Shown piece by piece: positions 16,516 through 25,411 of a stretch of 64,000 bases of DNA; within the stretch, counting starts at the first letter, position 1; every line of letters begins with the position of its first letter. Both the position numbers and the translations under genes were made by a program. Location of the stretch: positions 1-64,000 of the forward strand of contig CAJOKD010000021.1 in NCBI GenBank assembly GCA_905235085.1, read 5' to 3'. The notes beneath the pieces are model-generated. The model had not been told where the DNA came from, made no database searches, and was given only the letters and a program-made list of their open reading frames with translations. This DNA comes from an uncultured Bacteroidales bacterium (GTDB lineage Bacteria; Bacteroidota; Bacteroidia; Bacteroidales; UBA932).

Positions 16516-18482
16516 TTCTTCTTGAGGACAATCATCGACTTCTCAACCTTACAGACCTGCTCCCAGAAAGTACGCAGGTCCTTGTATCCGCTGGTAGGGA
16601 CTAGCAGGCTGCCAAGTTTGAACTTGTAGTTGACAGTGACCGAATTCCCTGACTGGCGGCATATCATAAGCAGTTCCGAGCCTTCAGGAGAAGAGCAAGT
16701 GTACCTCAGGCTTTGAGGGATGGATTCGACTTCATATCCCTCCGGAATCGTGAAGACTAGATTGTAAGTTATTGAATTACAATACGGGAAATCCACAGGG
16801 AGAACTCTTTCCTCACTGCTGAAAGATTTGTCCGAGTGATAACGGGACAAGAAAGCATTGACATAGATGTGGTCATCTCCCAGGGTCACGTCCTTTTCGA
16901 AATCATATTTGACCACACTCTGAGGGGAATATCCCGAAGGATCATCAAACTGCATCCCGACTATCCTGATCTCCATATCCTTCTCCGAGTCTTCTATCCA
17001 TTTTTCCTCATCTTCGAAAGAATGGTATTCGCGGCGCATCGCGTAGGAGTCGTTCCCTGTCGCCAGTATCCTGCCGGTACCTACAAGACGGGAGTCCTCT
17101 AATCGCATCTGTACTGATTCAAAGATAGATGACTTGATTGATATCTCCTTCGTCAAGTCTATCCAGTTCCCCTGCCCGTCGTCCGATATGAGCCTCGCCT
17201 TCGGAACGATATATGACGGACTGAGAATATCCACGTACGCATCGGATTTGGCCGCATCCAGGAAATGCACCTCACCGGAAGGACACTCGATCCGCAGGAT
17301 CATGGCATCGTACTGATCCATCGAGATCATATAATCGACCAGCGGCCCATTATCCCTGAGCTTGACCATAACAGGCTTGGCTCGGTAGCCCAAAGAGTTC
17401 AGGACGCTGGCAACCAATGCATTGATGTCAGCACTGTCGCCCAATCCGTTCTTGAGCACTGTGCGCCCCTTCTCCGGCAATCTGCTGATTTTTTCATTCC
17501 ACGAAACCTTATCCATCACAAGATTCCTGACAGCAGCGATCTTCTCCCGCTCATCTTCCTTTCCAGCGATAGCTTCTGCAGCACCTTCAATCAGTTTCGC
17601 AGACCCCCTGCAGCAGTCAAGAAGCCCAGCCGTGACCAACCTGTTGTCCACATCTTCCCAAGTGACTGCATATTCCTTATACAAGACTCCAGGAATATTG
17701 AGGCTCCTGACATTGTAATTGACGGCTGCGCAGTAAATATCCGGGCAGTAGCTGTAGGGCTCATCACGAAGAGCCGGTACATCCGCAATACGGAGCTTGT
17801 CATAGAAGTCCGAATATGAAGTGGAGCCCAAGGTCGCGAACACCGTCGTACGCTCCTGGGAGAAAGGGAGCATTCCCAATGTCGTGGTGTTGTAATAGAT
17901 AAAGTCAGGGAAGGATACGGTAGCCTCAGCAAGGTTCACCGGATATTCCCTCTGCAATTGGACCTTTCCGATATCTATAGTCGGAGAGATGATCATGAAA
18001 CTCACGTCCACGACCGAGCCGAGACGAACGTTTTCCGGGGAGAATGTCACTCTCCTCACACCGTTGGAATACGGCTCGTCAAACACGAATTTCTTTGACA
18101 TCTTGTGAGAAACCACTTGACCATCCACCATATCAAACGTCGTCACACGAATGTCCCTGACGTTCTCCGTGTAGTCATTGGCGACAGAATAGAAGATCTC
18201 ATAGTCAATTTCATCCTTGCCCGACTCCTTCAACACCTTCCATCTCTCACGGACCTTGGTCTCCCTTTCCAGCCTGCCCCTCGGATCGACTCTGACGGAG
18301 ACCTGGCGGTCACTGTAAAGCAAGAGAAGGGAAGCGGTCGTGTCGAGAGGATAAGTCTTCAGTTCCACTTCCGCTTTGGAAACATCCCCGAATTTCGGGT
18401 TCACCTGTATCAGCTGCGCACGCATTGTCACAGAAAACAGGAGGGAGAAGAAAAGGATGGATAAGGCTGATCGCTTGTTCAT
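16512..18482 (-). CDS. DUF3857/transglutaminase-like secreted protein, catalytically degenerate paralogue
   Basis: The ATG at 18482 (MNKRSALSIL) is preferred over the upstream in-frame starts at 18512 and 18500 because it begins the signal peptide and lies about 20 bases after a strong promoter. Architecture is as in the next gene: DUF3857, transglutaminase core, DUF3858-like tail, about 656 residues. In the core the catalytic Cys is Ser (GLGDSADINALV, Ser350) and the His position reads YDAMIL, while LDAAK keeps the Asp. The enzyme reaction is therefore probably lost. Bacteroidetes paralogues with such substitutions are familiar, so this may be a binding or scaffolding partner of the downstream protein rather than a recent loss. 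Confidence 0.78.
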   Translation of the reverse strand: MNKRSALSILFFSLLFSVTMRAQLIQVNPKFGDVSKAEVELKTYPLDTTASLLLLYSDRQVSVRVDPRGRLERETKVRERWKVLKESGKDEIDYEIFYSVANDYTENVRDIRVTTFDMVDGQVVSHKMSKKFVFDEPYSNGVRRVTFSPENVRLGSVVDVSFMIISPTIDIGKVQLQREYPVNLAEATVSFPDFIYYNTTTLGMLPFSQERTTVFATLGSTSYSDFYDKLRIADVPALRDEPYSYCPDIYCAAVNYNVRSLNIPGVLYKEYAVTWEDVDNRLVTAGLLDCCRGSAKLIEGAAEAIAGKEDEREKIAAVRNLVMDKVSWNEKISRLPEKGRTVLKNGLGDSADINALVASVLNSLGYRAKPVMVKLRDNGPLVDYMISMDQYDAMILRIECPSGEVHFLDAAKSDAYVDILSPSYIVPKARLISDDGQGNWIDLTKEISIKSSIFESVQMRLEDSRLVGTGRILATGNDSYAMRREYHSFEDEEKWIEDSEKDMEIRIVGMQFDDPSGYSPQSVVKYDFEKDVTLGDDHIYVNAFLSRYHSDKSFSSEERVLPVDFPYCNSITYNLVFTIPEGYEVESIPQSLRYTCSSPEGSELLMICRQSGNSVTVNYKFKLGSLLVPTSGYKDLRTFWEQVCKVEKSMIVLKKK

Positions 18483-18509
18483 AGTTGGATAAAGTATCAT
18501 GTTTCTCAA

Positions 18510-18539
18510 CAAAGATACTGTTTATTACCTAAAATGCAA
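18510..18539 (-). promoter_or_regulatory. promoter of the DUF3857 pair
   Basis: Minus strand TTG (18539-18537), 19 bases, TATCTTTG (18517-18510): full match to the consensus. The TTG lies just beyond the terminator stem of the tRNA-Val gene upstream. Confidence 0.7.
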
Positions 18540-18541
18540 CT

Positions 18542-18569
18542 AGCCCCTCCAGGGAAACCTGAAGGGGCT
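18542..18569 (-). terminator. terminator after tRNA-Val(TAC)
   Basis: A strong stem, AGCCCCT with AGGGGCT plus CAGG with CCTG across one mismatch and a 4-base loop, lies 11 bases after the tRNA. On the minus strand it is followed by AGTTGCATTTT, a poor T-tract, so its efficiency is uncertain. The hairpin could insulate the tRNA from the DUF3857 promoter that starts inside its tail. Confidence 0.55.
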
Positions 18570-18579
18570 TGTCATTTCG

Positions 18580-18654
18580 TGGGAGTTGACGGAGTCGAAC
18601 CGCCGACCCTCTGCTTGTAAGGCAGATGCTCTGAACCAACTGAGCTAAACTCCC
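18580..18654 (-). tRNA. tRNA-Val (anticodon TAC)
   Basis: The minus strand gives a complete cloverleaf of 75 bases. The acceptor stem is GGGAGTT with AACTCCC, the D-arm is GCTC...GAGC, the anticodon stem is TCTGC with GCAGA around loop CTTACAA (anticodon TAC at positions 34-36), and the T-arm is GGCGG TTCGACT CCGTC. The discriminator is A and CCA is not encoded. It decodes GTA and GTG valine codons. Confidence 0.95.
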
Positions 18655-18684
18655 GAACAATCCCACCACGCGGGTAAGGGACTG

Positions 18685-18715
18685 CAAAGGTACGATTGTT
18701 TTTTAATTCTGCAAA
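18685..18715 (-). promoter_or_regulatory. promoter of tRNA-Val(TAC)
   Basis: TTTG (18715-18712), 19 bases, TACCTTTG (18692-18685) on the minus strand is a perfect consensus match. It begins immediately after the stop codon of the upstream macroglobulin gene, so the tRNA is transcribed on its own. Confidence 0.8.
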
Positions 18716-21700
18716 TTATTTTTCTGTTTTTTCAGTAACCTTGACAGGACCTGCAAAGCCATCGTTGGCCCGGTAGTGAGGTGCGTACAGGGATTCTATG
18801 GTCGTTACCGGAGAGGAGAACGTACCGTCCTGGGTCACGAAGAACTCCTCGGAGACCGTGGTATTTTCTTCCGGATAGACATCGAAGTAATACTCGGTGC
18901 GATCAGTCTTGACATTCCTGTAACCCTGAGGCGTTACCGAATACATACCCCTCACCCTGAGAGGACTCAACCACCACCCATAGTGGCCGGAAAGCTCCTC
19001 TACAGGCCTGAAAGCAGCCTCGCGAGGCGCCACAAGCTTGACGAAGCTGCGGTTCTCGTCGCTGCTTACCTGATATTCGGCAGTGATCTTGTCACCCACA
19101 TGGACCGGCATTCCCTCGACTATCTCCAGCCTTCCGATCCCGCCGTTCTCACCGGTGACCTGCTTGAAGAAATGTCTCTCGATGGAGAATCCGTTTCCGG
19201 CAGAGACTATCTCGGCAAAAGGCTTCTCATATGTCTTGGTGAGCATGACGACCTTGGTGGCAAGGACTTCATCGGAGCCTCTGAGTACGGAATTGACGGC
19301 ATCCACGAAAGCCGGATCGTCTTCCCATTTCTGTGTCTCTTTCTGAAGCATCATCCATATACGGATTCCATCTGACACCTCGGTGCTGTAGCCTTCCAGC
19401 AAGTCGCAGAGGAGAGAGTGGGCGTAGAGTTCGCTCTCGAGCAGACCGCGCCAAGGCAAGACGGCGTTAGGATAATACCATCCGCCATCCTTATGCTTGA
19501 CCGCATATTCCAGCAATGAGGCGACATCCGCAGATGCGGACTTGTTCAGTTTTTCCCGGGAAGAGAACTTCATCCCCCAGGCAGAGGCGAGGGCATTCCC
19601 TCCCTCGTTGTTCACCAGGTTGAGCAATGTCTTGATACGGCGGGCCTTATCGAGGATCCTGCCGTTCATTCCCCTGCCATCCTTGGCTGAAGGCAGCAAG
19701 TACGACTTTATGAACTTCTTGAAAGCCTTGTAGTTCTCGGAATATTCATCCTTGCCGCTCTTGGTATCCACGACTACGTTGAAAGGAACCTGAGCGAACA
19801 ACGAACGGACGTAAGCGTACTGCTCATAGGACAGGCTGCCGCACCAGCGCGGGAACGAGTCTCCGTGAATGAACTGGCTGTGGTCCAGATAAACTACTGA
19901 CGGCGAGGCATCGAAGCCGCTGAACAGGCCGCTGTCGCGGAGCTTGGCGAAACGCTCCAGCACCACTGCGGTGATTACCGGAGATGACCTCATACCCTCG
20001 AACCATCCGAAACCGCCGTCCGCGTTGCGGCAGGCCAGGATCCTCGGGAAGAGATCGTCATCAGGTGCCTGCGCTATTCCTGCGGCCTTTCTTACGTAGA
20101 ATGCCTCGGAGAGGGAGAGCACGTCCCTGCCTTCAGGGTCAGCCTTCGTCGGAAGAGCCTCGTGCAACATAGCAAGTATATCAGTCTGCTTGTATTCTGC
20201 ACCTGCCGCAGTCGTACCGGTGAATTCGGACTTCAGCCTCTCCAGCAGCGCATTCTCGTCCGCGCCTGCGAGAAGGACTCCGGAGTGAGACTCCGTGAGC
20301 ACCTGCCTGGCATCCAGGACCGGCAACGAGACGAATACTCCGTCGGAGAATGTTTTGTCATCGTCGATGAAGACTACCTTCAGGCCAAGTTCGGAGGCAT
20401 CCTCCGGATCTACCTTGAATTCAAACGGAACCGAACCGCCTGCAGGAACGGTCAGGCTTTGCGACAAAGTTCCAAGCGGCACGGAATCCTGCCAGTCCGC
20501 AGACGGATAGACCTGCAGCGCGACGGCACCGGCGACCGGGACATCGGAACTGTTCGAGACAGTTCCGTGAAGTACGTAACTGTCGCCTTTGTATAGATAC
20601 TTGGGCTCTGCGACTGAAAGCTTCACAGGGAGCGACACCACCATTTCCTGACGCACAAGGGCATTGTGCATTTTGGTATCGTGGGCAAATACCTGGACTA
20701 TGAATGTCGAAAGCTTGTCGGAAGTCCTGAACTTGAGTGTCAGGTTGCCGGAAGGGTCGGAATAGAGGAACGGTTCGAAGGCGAGCGAAGATGCGAAATC
20801 AGAGCGAAGATCGACCTTGTCGATATCCTCTTCGTCAACAGCCGCAGGAGCAGGAAGTGCGTCGTACAGGACAGCTCCGGCATCCATCGATTCCATCGCA
20901 ACCTCTTCCATCACTTCGCCCCGGGTAGCGGAAGCCTTGTACATAGGAGAAGAATTGACCGACCTTCCCAAGCCCCGGATATAGATTCCGTGCTCGATGC
21001 CGTCACTTCCGTTGCAGGCCGAAACGTACACGTGCTCGGCACTGATTCCCGAAAGCCTGACGGTATTCCAGCGGTTCGGAGATATGGCCTCGGTGCTCTT
21101 GTCGAACACCGCCGCCACTCCTTCCACGCCAGGATCGGTCCGCAACACGAACGAATACTCCTTGCCCGGAAGGGTCTTATCCTCGAACACACTGAAAGCC
21201 AAAGGCATTTCAAGTTCTTTCTTCTCACGGCGGAATTCCTTGGTATATGTGTAGTACTTGCCGTTGCGGAAGTAGAATACACTGAGGAATACGGCATCCT
21301 GATACTCCGGCTTGTACTTGTAGACTATGTCCTCAAGCGAGCCTTTACGGCCTGGCTGACCTTCAAGGAAAACCATCCTGTGCTCCAGGAGCTGCCTCCT
21401 GTCCCCGAACAGCTCAACTGCAGCCCATACAGGGCCGTCGCCGGCACCGAAACGGAGGTGTATGTCCTCTCCTTTGTCGAGCGTCCCGTCCTCGCAGGAA
21501 CCTTCCAGTATGAAGACATTCTCCACCGGAACGTTGAGGACTTCGTCCGAAGGTGCTACCTTCAGAATCTGCTTCTCCTCATCCGACTCGATCTCTTCAC
21601 CCTTCGAGGTCTTTACGCGAGCCTCGGCCTCGACTGTATACAGTCCTGATCCAGGAAGATCCACGAATACCTCTTTCCCTGACTCAGCTTTCCCGGTGCA

Positions 21701-23965
21701 GACCGTCTCGCCTTTCATATCCGAAATCCTGTAGTCCACCGGAACCGGGACGGTCTTTCCGTCTACGTTCCTGACCCTGAACACCAGCCGGGCCTCATTC
21801 TTGGTGAGCAGGCTGGTATTCCAACTGCGTTCTTTCAGTTCCAGCGATCCTGAGGCTTCGTCAAGTAACTCTATATAGATATTGAAACTATTCAATACAA
21901 ACACATTACGGTTATACTCCCGAGTTTCTCCCGTTGCATCGGTGACCTTGACGGAGACCTTGAACCAGTAATCGTCTCCGGAAGGGAAGGATATCTCGAA
22001 ACCACCGTTCCGATCCGGAAGGACATCACCGGAAGCCACTCTTCTGCCTGAAGCGACCACTTCGAATGTCACCTTGGCGGCAGAGAGAGGATGACCGCTG
22101 TAACAGCTGAGCAGTCCTTCCACACGGACGGTGTCTCCCCTGAAATACAGTTTGTCCACATCCTTGAAACTCAGTTCGTATGTAGGAAGTATGTATTCAT
22201 CCACCACGATATCCTTCGACTGGAGTGTCCTCTCCTTGATGGCGCAGATTCTGAAACGGCCGTTCTTCTGGTCCTTAGGAAGGAGGAACTCTCCGGCCAC
22301 GGACCCGAAGCCGTTGGTCTTCAGCTTAGCGGATTCAAGTTCCTTGCCCTCGGTATTGTACAGTTTAACGGTTACGGTCTCCCCTTCCTTGAAAGTCTCA
22401 AAGCTCTTGCGGAGGTTGCCGCTGTAGAATACAGCCTTGTATTTCACGGTCTCGCCAGGATTGTAGGCAGACTTGTCGGTAAACAGGTTGCAGAAAGCGG
22501 AACTCCTTTCTTCCGCTTCTTTTTCAAACTCGCGGTGATTGTCAAGATCTATCTGCCTGGACTTGCGTATGAAACCGTCGGAATCCTTGAAAGATGCCTC
22601 AAGATAATTGACAGATCTCTGCTTGACGTTTTTCATTATCTGCTCTGGGACAGGGGTGAAACCGTCGACGGCTATTCCCTTGGCCACTGCCACGTAAGAT
22701 CCAGACCTGAACAGGCCGAGGTCCACTTTCCCGATTGGTTCACCTGTCTTGTAATCCGCCACGTAGAACCGCTGTCCGGCGCTGTCGTCCCGGATTGCGA
22801 TCGAGAGGGTCTTGGGAGCATATACCTGGCTCGCCTTGACCTTGCCGTTCCTGGCGGTGAAAAGATAGTCACCGTCGTCACACTTTGGGATCGGCACTCT
22901 CACCGTATCCTCGACATAGAAGCTGCATTTCCCGTTTACGACACTCTTGGTGAAAAGCGGTTTCGCTTCCTTCACGTCCGGAGCCATCACCAGCTCCACC
23001 TTGTCCAGATTCCGGAACAAGACCAGGAGGTCGCGACCATCTATACTGAGAGAAACACCCTTACCTTCAAGTGTTTCCTCAAGATAGCAGAAATCTGACA
23101 TGGAATTGGCGATCTTCTTGTCGATGCCGGAGGAATAAGACTTGCGCTCTTTCTCGGCAGCCTTGACCTTTGCAAGCAATTCCTTATATTCGTTTTCTCC
23201 CGCTTTATTGATCTGGAGCTTGGAGAACGAATCCTGGAGGATACGGGCCTTGGCAAACAGGTTTACAGCCTGCCCCTCATACTTGCCGGCGAATTCCCCG
23301 TATGCAGCGATCCTGGATTCCGGATCCTTTACCTCAATGGACCGGTACTCAAGCCAGGCAGCATTCGGATAGGTATCTCCAAGGTATTCCTTCAGGACCT
23401 TTCCGGCCCTGTCCCTTCCCCGCCAGTCGCCATATTCCGACCAGAGTGCATATTCGTAGTCATCCTTCACGCACTCGGCAAGGAGGCCGTTCATCTGGCC
23501 GCCTATGCGTCCGTAGAACTGAGAGTTACGGCATGCCTGGAGGCGAGAGCCCGTCGAGATGACATAATCCAGCAAGTCCCCTGCGCCTTGGTTCTTACGA
23601 TAGGAATAGGTGACGACAGGCTCCGCGTAGGCTTCCACCTCGGCGGAGAGCTGCCTCTGGAGGGAATCCCTCAGTTTCCAGTTGCGGGACAGTTCCACAT
23701 CCATCTTCTGGGTGACGGCATCATAGAAGTCCCAGTGCAGACGCTTGGCAGACGCCTCCTTCCTGATCTTTTCCAGGGCGGCGGTCATCTTCAATGGTTT
23801 GTCTTCCTTCCGGGCGTCATAATAAGCCTTCCAGAGAGAGCTCAGGACGTGCCCTTGCTCGTCCGGTTTCCTGGTATTGTCTGTCCTCATATATGCTTTA
23901 GATGTGATGAAAGCCGCGCAGAGCAACGCTGCAGTGACGGCTGGTATAAGGATATGCGTTTTCAT
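18716..23965 (-). CDS. large alpha-2-macroglobulin/MG2 family protein without thioester
   Basis: About 1,749 residues starting at the ATG at 23965 (MKTHILIPAVTAALL, a signal peptide or N-terminal anchor). The 23983 alternative is a TTG. After an N-terminal helical region come MG2-type beta domains (FCNLFTDKSAYNPGETVKY near residue 500), then MG-fold segments and an alpha/alpha toroid-like region (DGGFGWFEGMRSSPVITAVV, HKDGGWYYPNAV). I find no CxEQ thioester motif where the first macroglobulin has CSEQ. The protein cannot trap proteases covalently and may act sterically or structurally. A CarboxypepD/plug domain is not seen. It starts 14 bases after folC and is probably co-transcribed with it. 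Exact cellular location is uncertain, as no clear lipobox is present. Confidence 0.75.
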   Translation of the reverse strand: MKTHILIPAVTAALLCAAFITSKAYMRTDNTRKPDEQGHVLSSLWKAYYDARKEDKPLKMTAALEKIRKEASAKRLHWDFYDAVTQKMDVELSRNWKLRDSLQRQLSAEVEAYAEPVVTYSYRKNQGAGDLLDYVISTGSRLQACRNSQFYGRIGGQMNGLLAECVKDDYEYALWSEYGDWRGRDRAGKVLKEYLGDTYPNAAWLEYRSIEVKDPESRIAAYGEFAGKYEGQAVNLFAKARILQDSFSKLQINKAGENEYKELLAKVKAAEKERKSYSSGIDKKIANSMSDFCYLEETLEGKGVSLSIDGRDLLVLFRNLDKVELVMAPDVKEAKPLFTKSVVNGKCSFYVEDTVRVPIPKCDDGDYLFTARNGKVKASQVYAPKTLSIAIRDDSAGQRFYVADYKTGEPIGKVDLGLFRSGSYVAVAKGIAVDGFTPVPEQIMKNVKQRSVNYLEASFKDSDGFIRKSRQIDLDNHREFEKEAEERSSAFCNLFTDKSAYNPGETVKYKAVFYSGNLRKSFETFKEGETVTVKLYNTEGKELESAKLKTNGFGSVAGEFLLPKDQKNGRFRICAIKERTLQSKDIVVDEYILPTYELSFKDVDKLYFRGDTVRVEGLLSCYSGHPLSAAKVTFEVVASGRRVASGDVLPDRNGGFEISFPSGDDYWFKVSVKVTDATGETREYNRNVFVLNSFNIYIELLDEASGSLELKERSWNTSLLTKNEARLVFRVRNVDGKTVPVPVDYRISDMKGETVCTGKAESGKEVFVDLPGSGLYTVEAEARVKTSKGEEIESDEEKQILKVAPSDEVLNVPVENVFILEGSCEDGTLDKGEDIHLRFGAGDGPVWAAVELFGDRRQLLEHRMVFLEGQPGRKGSLEDIVYKYKPEYQDAVFLSVFYFRNGKYYTYTKEFRREKKELEMPLAFSVFEDKTLPGKEYSFVLRTDPGVEGVAAVFDKSTEAISPNRWNTVRLSGISAEHVYVSACNGSDGIEHGIYIRGLGRSVNSSPMYKASATRGEVMEEVAMESMDAGAVLYDALPAPAAVDEEDIDKVDLRSDFASSLAFEPFLYSDPSGNLTLKFRTSDKLSTFIVQVFAHDTKMHNALVRQEMVVSLPVKLSVAEPKYLYKGDSYVLHGTVSNSSDVPVAGAVALQVYPSADWQDSVPLGTLSQSLTVPAGGSVPFEFKVDPEDASELGLKVVFIDDDKTFSDGVFVSLPVLDARQVLTESHSGVLLAGADENALLERLKSEFTGTTAAGAEYKQTDILAMLHEALPTKADPEGRDVLSLSEAFYVRKAAGIAQAPDDDLFPRILACRNADGGFGWFEGMRSSPVITAVVLERFAKLRDSGLFSGFDASPSVVYLDHSQFIHGDSFPRWCGSLSYEQYAYVRSLFAQVPFNVVVDTKSGKDEYSENYKAFKKFIKSYLLPSAKDGRGMNGRILDKARRIKTLLNLVNNEGGNALASAWGMKFSSREKLNKSASADVASLLEYAVKHKDGGWYYPNAVLPWRGLLESELYAHSLLCDLLEGYSTEVSDGIRIWMMLQKETQKWEDDPAFVDAVNSVLRGSDEVLATKVVMLTKTYEKPFAEIVSAGNGFSIERHFFKQVTGENGGIGRLEIVEGMPVHVGDKITAEYQVSSDENRSFVKLVAPREAAFRPVEELSGHYGWWLSPLRVRGMYSVTPQGYRNVKTDRTEYYFDVYPEENTTVSEEFFVTQDGTFSSPVTTIESLYAPHYRANDGFAGPVKVTEKTEK

Positions 23966-23979
23966 AACTCGGTCTATAT

Positions 23980-25344
23980 TCAAAAACCTTGCAAAGATTT
24001 CAAGATCTGGACGGCTTCACTCACAAGATATGTGCTTCCGCCTATGAAAATGAGAGGGAACGATGGCCTTGCGGAATCCTGTTTCCTGGAAGTCTGCTTG
24101 GCAAGGGTTATCGCCATAGACAGGGCCTGACGCACGGTATGTGCTTCGTAGATACGGTTCACCGGTCGGCCTTCGGCCGAACAGAATGCCTTGTAGCGGG
24201 ATGTAAGTTCGGACTCGGGCAAGGCACGGTGTATCTCCGGGTTGGTGAATATGTAGGTCGCATCCTGCGGCATCAATGGCATTATTCCATCCAGGTCCTT
24301 GTCCGCCATCACTGCGTAAACGATTATGAGCGAGGAGCATTCTCCCTGCCCGCGCATCTTCTGCAACTGGGAGAAGTTCTCTTTCAGGGCGGCAGGATTA
24401 TGGCCGATGTCCGCTATGATGAAAGGGTGAAGCGAAAGCCGCTCCCAGCGGCCGTGGAAACCCATGATGGACGCCGTCCGGGAAATCGCTGTCTCGACGG
24501 AGCCTGCATCGGAAAGCCCTCCGTAGAAAGGAATATCCTTCAGTATGTCCAGGGCAGCGAGTACCGTGCGGAGGTTCTTCCTCTGGTACTCTCCGCGCAG
24601 GTCCATCTTCTTAAGGAGAGCCTCGCTGCGGTACCACAGAGAAGGCGTCACGTCTTCGGCGAAGGCGAGTGTGCTCCCCGTCTCGGCCGCCTTGCGCTCG
24701 AACACGGGCCTGGTATCAGGCAGGTATTCACCCACCAGCGCCGGGACTCCGTCCTTGAATATTCCCGCCTTCTCGAAGGCTATGGCTCCGAGGGTGCCTC
24801 CGAGTATCGAGCAATGGTCCAGGGCTATGTTGGTGACCACGGAAAGGTCCGGATTGATGACATTGGTGCTGTCCAGGCGGCCTCCAAGACCCGTTTCGAT
24901 CACGGCTATGTCCACGCCCATATCTTCGAACCACTTGAATGCCATACCTGTCGTGATCTCGAAGAACGACAGGTCCAGCCTTTCCATCTCCGCTTCGTGC
25001 CGGCACAGGAAATCCCAGACATACCGCTCGGACACCAGTTCGCTTCCGATACGCATCCTCTCGCGGAAATCTACGATGTGCGGAGAGGTATAAAGCCCGA
25101 CCTTCAACCCACAGGAAACCAAAGCCGCAGAAAGCATATTGGCCACCGATCCCTTCCCGTTGGTCCCGGCAACGTGGATGGTACGGTATTTCAGATGCGG
25201 GTCTCCGAGGTAGGAGCAAAACTTCTCGATATGCTCCATCCCCGGCTTATATGCCTCTCCGAAAGGAACTTTCTGCACCGAAGGGAAACGCTTGAACAAC
25301 GCCTCTATCTTTTCCTGATAATCCTTTTTAGAATAGCTTTCCAT
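23980..25344 (-). CDS. folC: bifunctional folylpolyglutamate synthase / dihydrofolate synthase
   Basis: A 454-residue Mur-ligase-family enzyme with the ATP-binding loop VAGTNGKGS (Gly60-Ser66), the folate loop SPHIVDFRERMRI near residue 87 and ETGLGGRLDSTNV near 147. The C-terminal domain has FHGRWE and IADIGHNP. It adds glutamate to dihydropteroate and extends the polyglutamate tail of folates in the cytoplasm, which retains the cofactors in the cell. Family length is usual. The stop lies 14 bases before the next gene. The gene is divergent from the PurL-like gene, sharing a 67-base intergenic region. Confidence 0.93.
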   Translation of the reverse strand: MESYSKKDYQEKIEALFKRFPSVQKVPFGEAYKPGMEHIEKFCSYLGDPHLKYRTIHVAGTNGKGSVANMLSAALVSCGLKVGLYTSPHIVDFRERMRIGSELVSERYVWDFLCRHEAEMERLDLSFFEITTGMAFKWFEDMGVDIAVIETGLGGRLDSTNVINPDLSVVTNIALDHCSILGGTLGAIAFEKAGIFKDGVPALVGEYLPDTRPVFERKAAETGSTLAFAEDVTPSLWYRSEALLKKMDLRGEYQRKNLRTVLAALDILKDIPFYGGLSDAGSVETAISRTASIMGFHGRWERLSLHPFIIADIGHNPAALKENFSQLQKMRGQGECSSLIIVYAVMADKDLDGIMPLMPQDATYIFTNPEIHRALPESELTSRYKAFCSAEGRPVNRIYEAHTVRQALSMAITLAKQTSRKQDSARPSFPLIFIGGSTYLVSEAVQILKSLQGF

Positions 25345-25361
25345 TTCCAGCAGTCAATCTA

Positions 25362-25392
25362 TTTGAACTGAATTCAAAAATACTTAATTTTA
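25362..25392 (+). promoter_or_regulatory. candidate promoter for the PurL-like gene and phoH
   Basis: TTTG (25362-25365), 19 bases, TAATTTTA (25385-25392). The -7 element departs from TAnnTTTG only in its last base. It lies inside the folC/PurL-like intergenic region and overlaps the folC -7 element. Confidence 0.45.
25375..25382 (-). promoter_or_regulatory. candidate -7 element for folC
   Basis: TATTTTTG on the minus strand fits TAnnTTTG and gives a leader of about 24 bases to the folC ATG. No TTG is found at the proper distance. It overlaps the divergent promoter for the PurL-like gene. Confidence 0.4.
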
Positions 25393-25411
25393 CAGACATA
25401 TTCGATAAGGA

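Noticed and set aside
23989..25371. A 460-codon plus-strand frame over folC
   Set aside because: Antisense to intact FolC; coding shadow.
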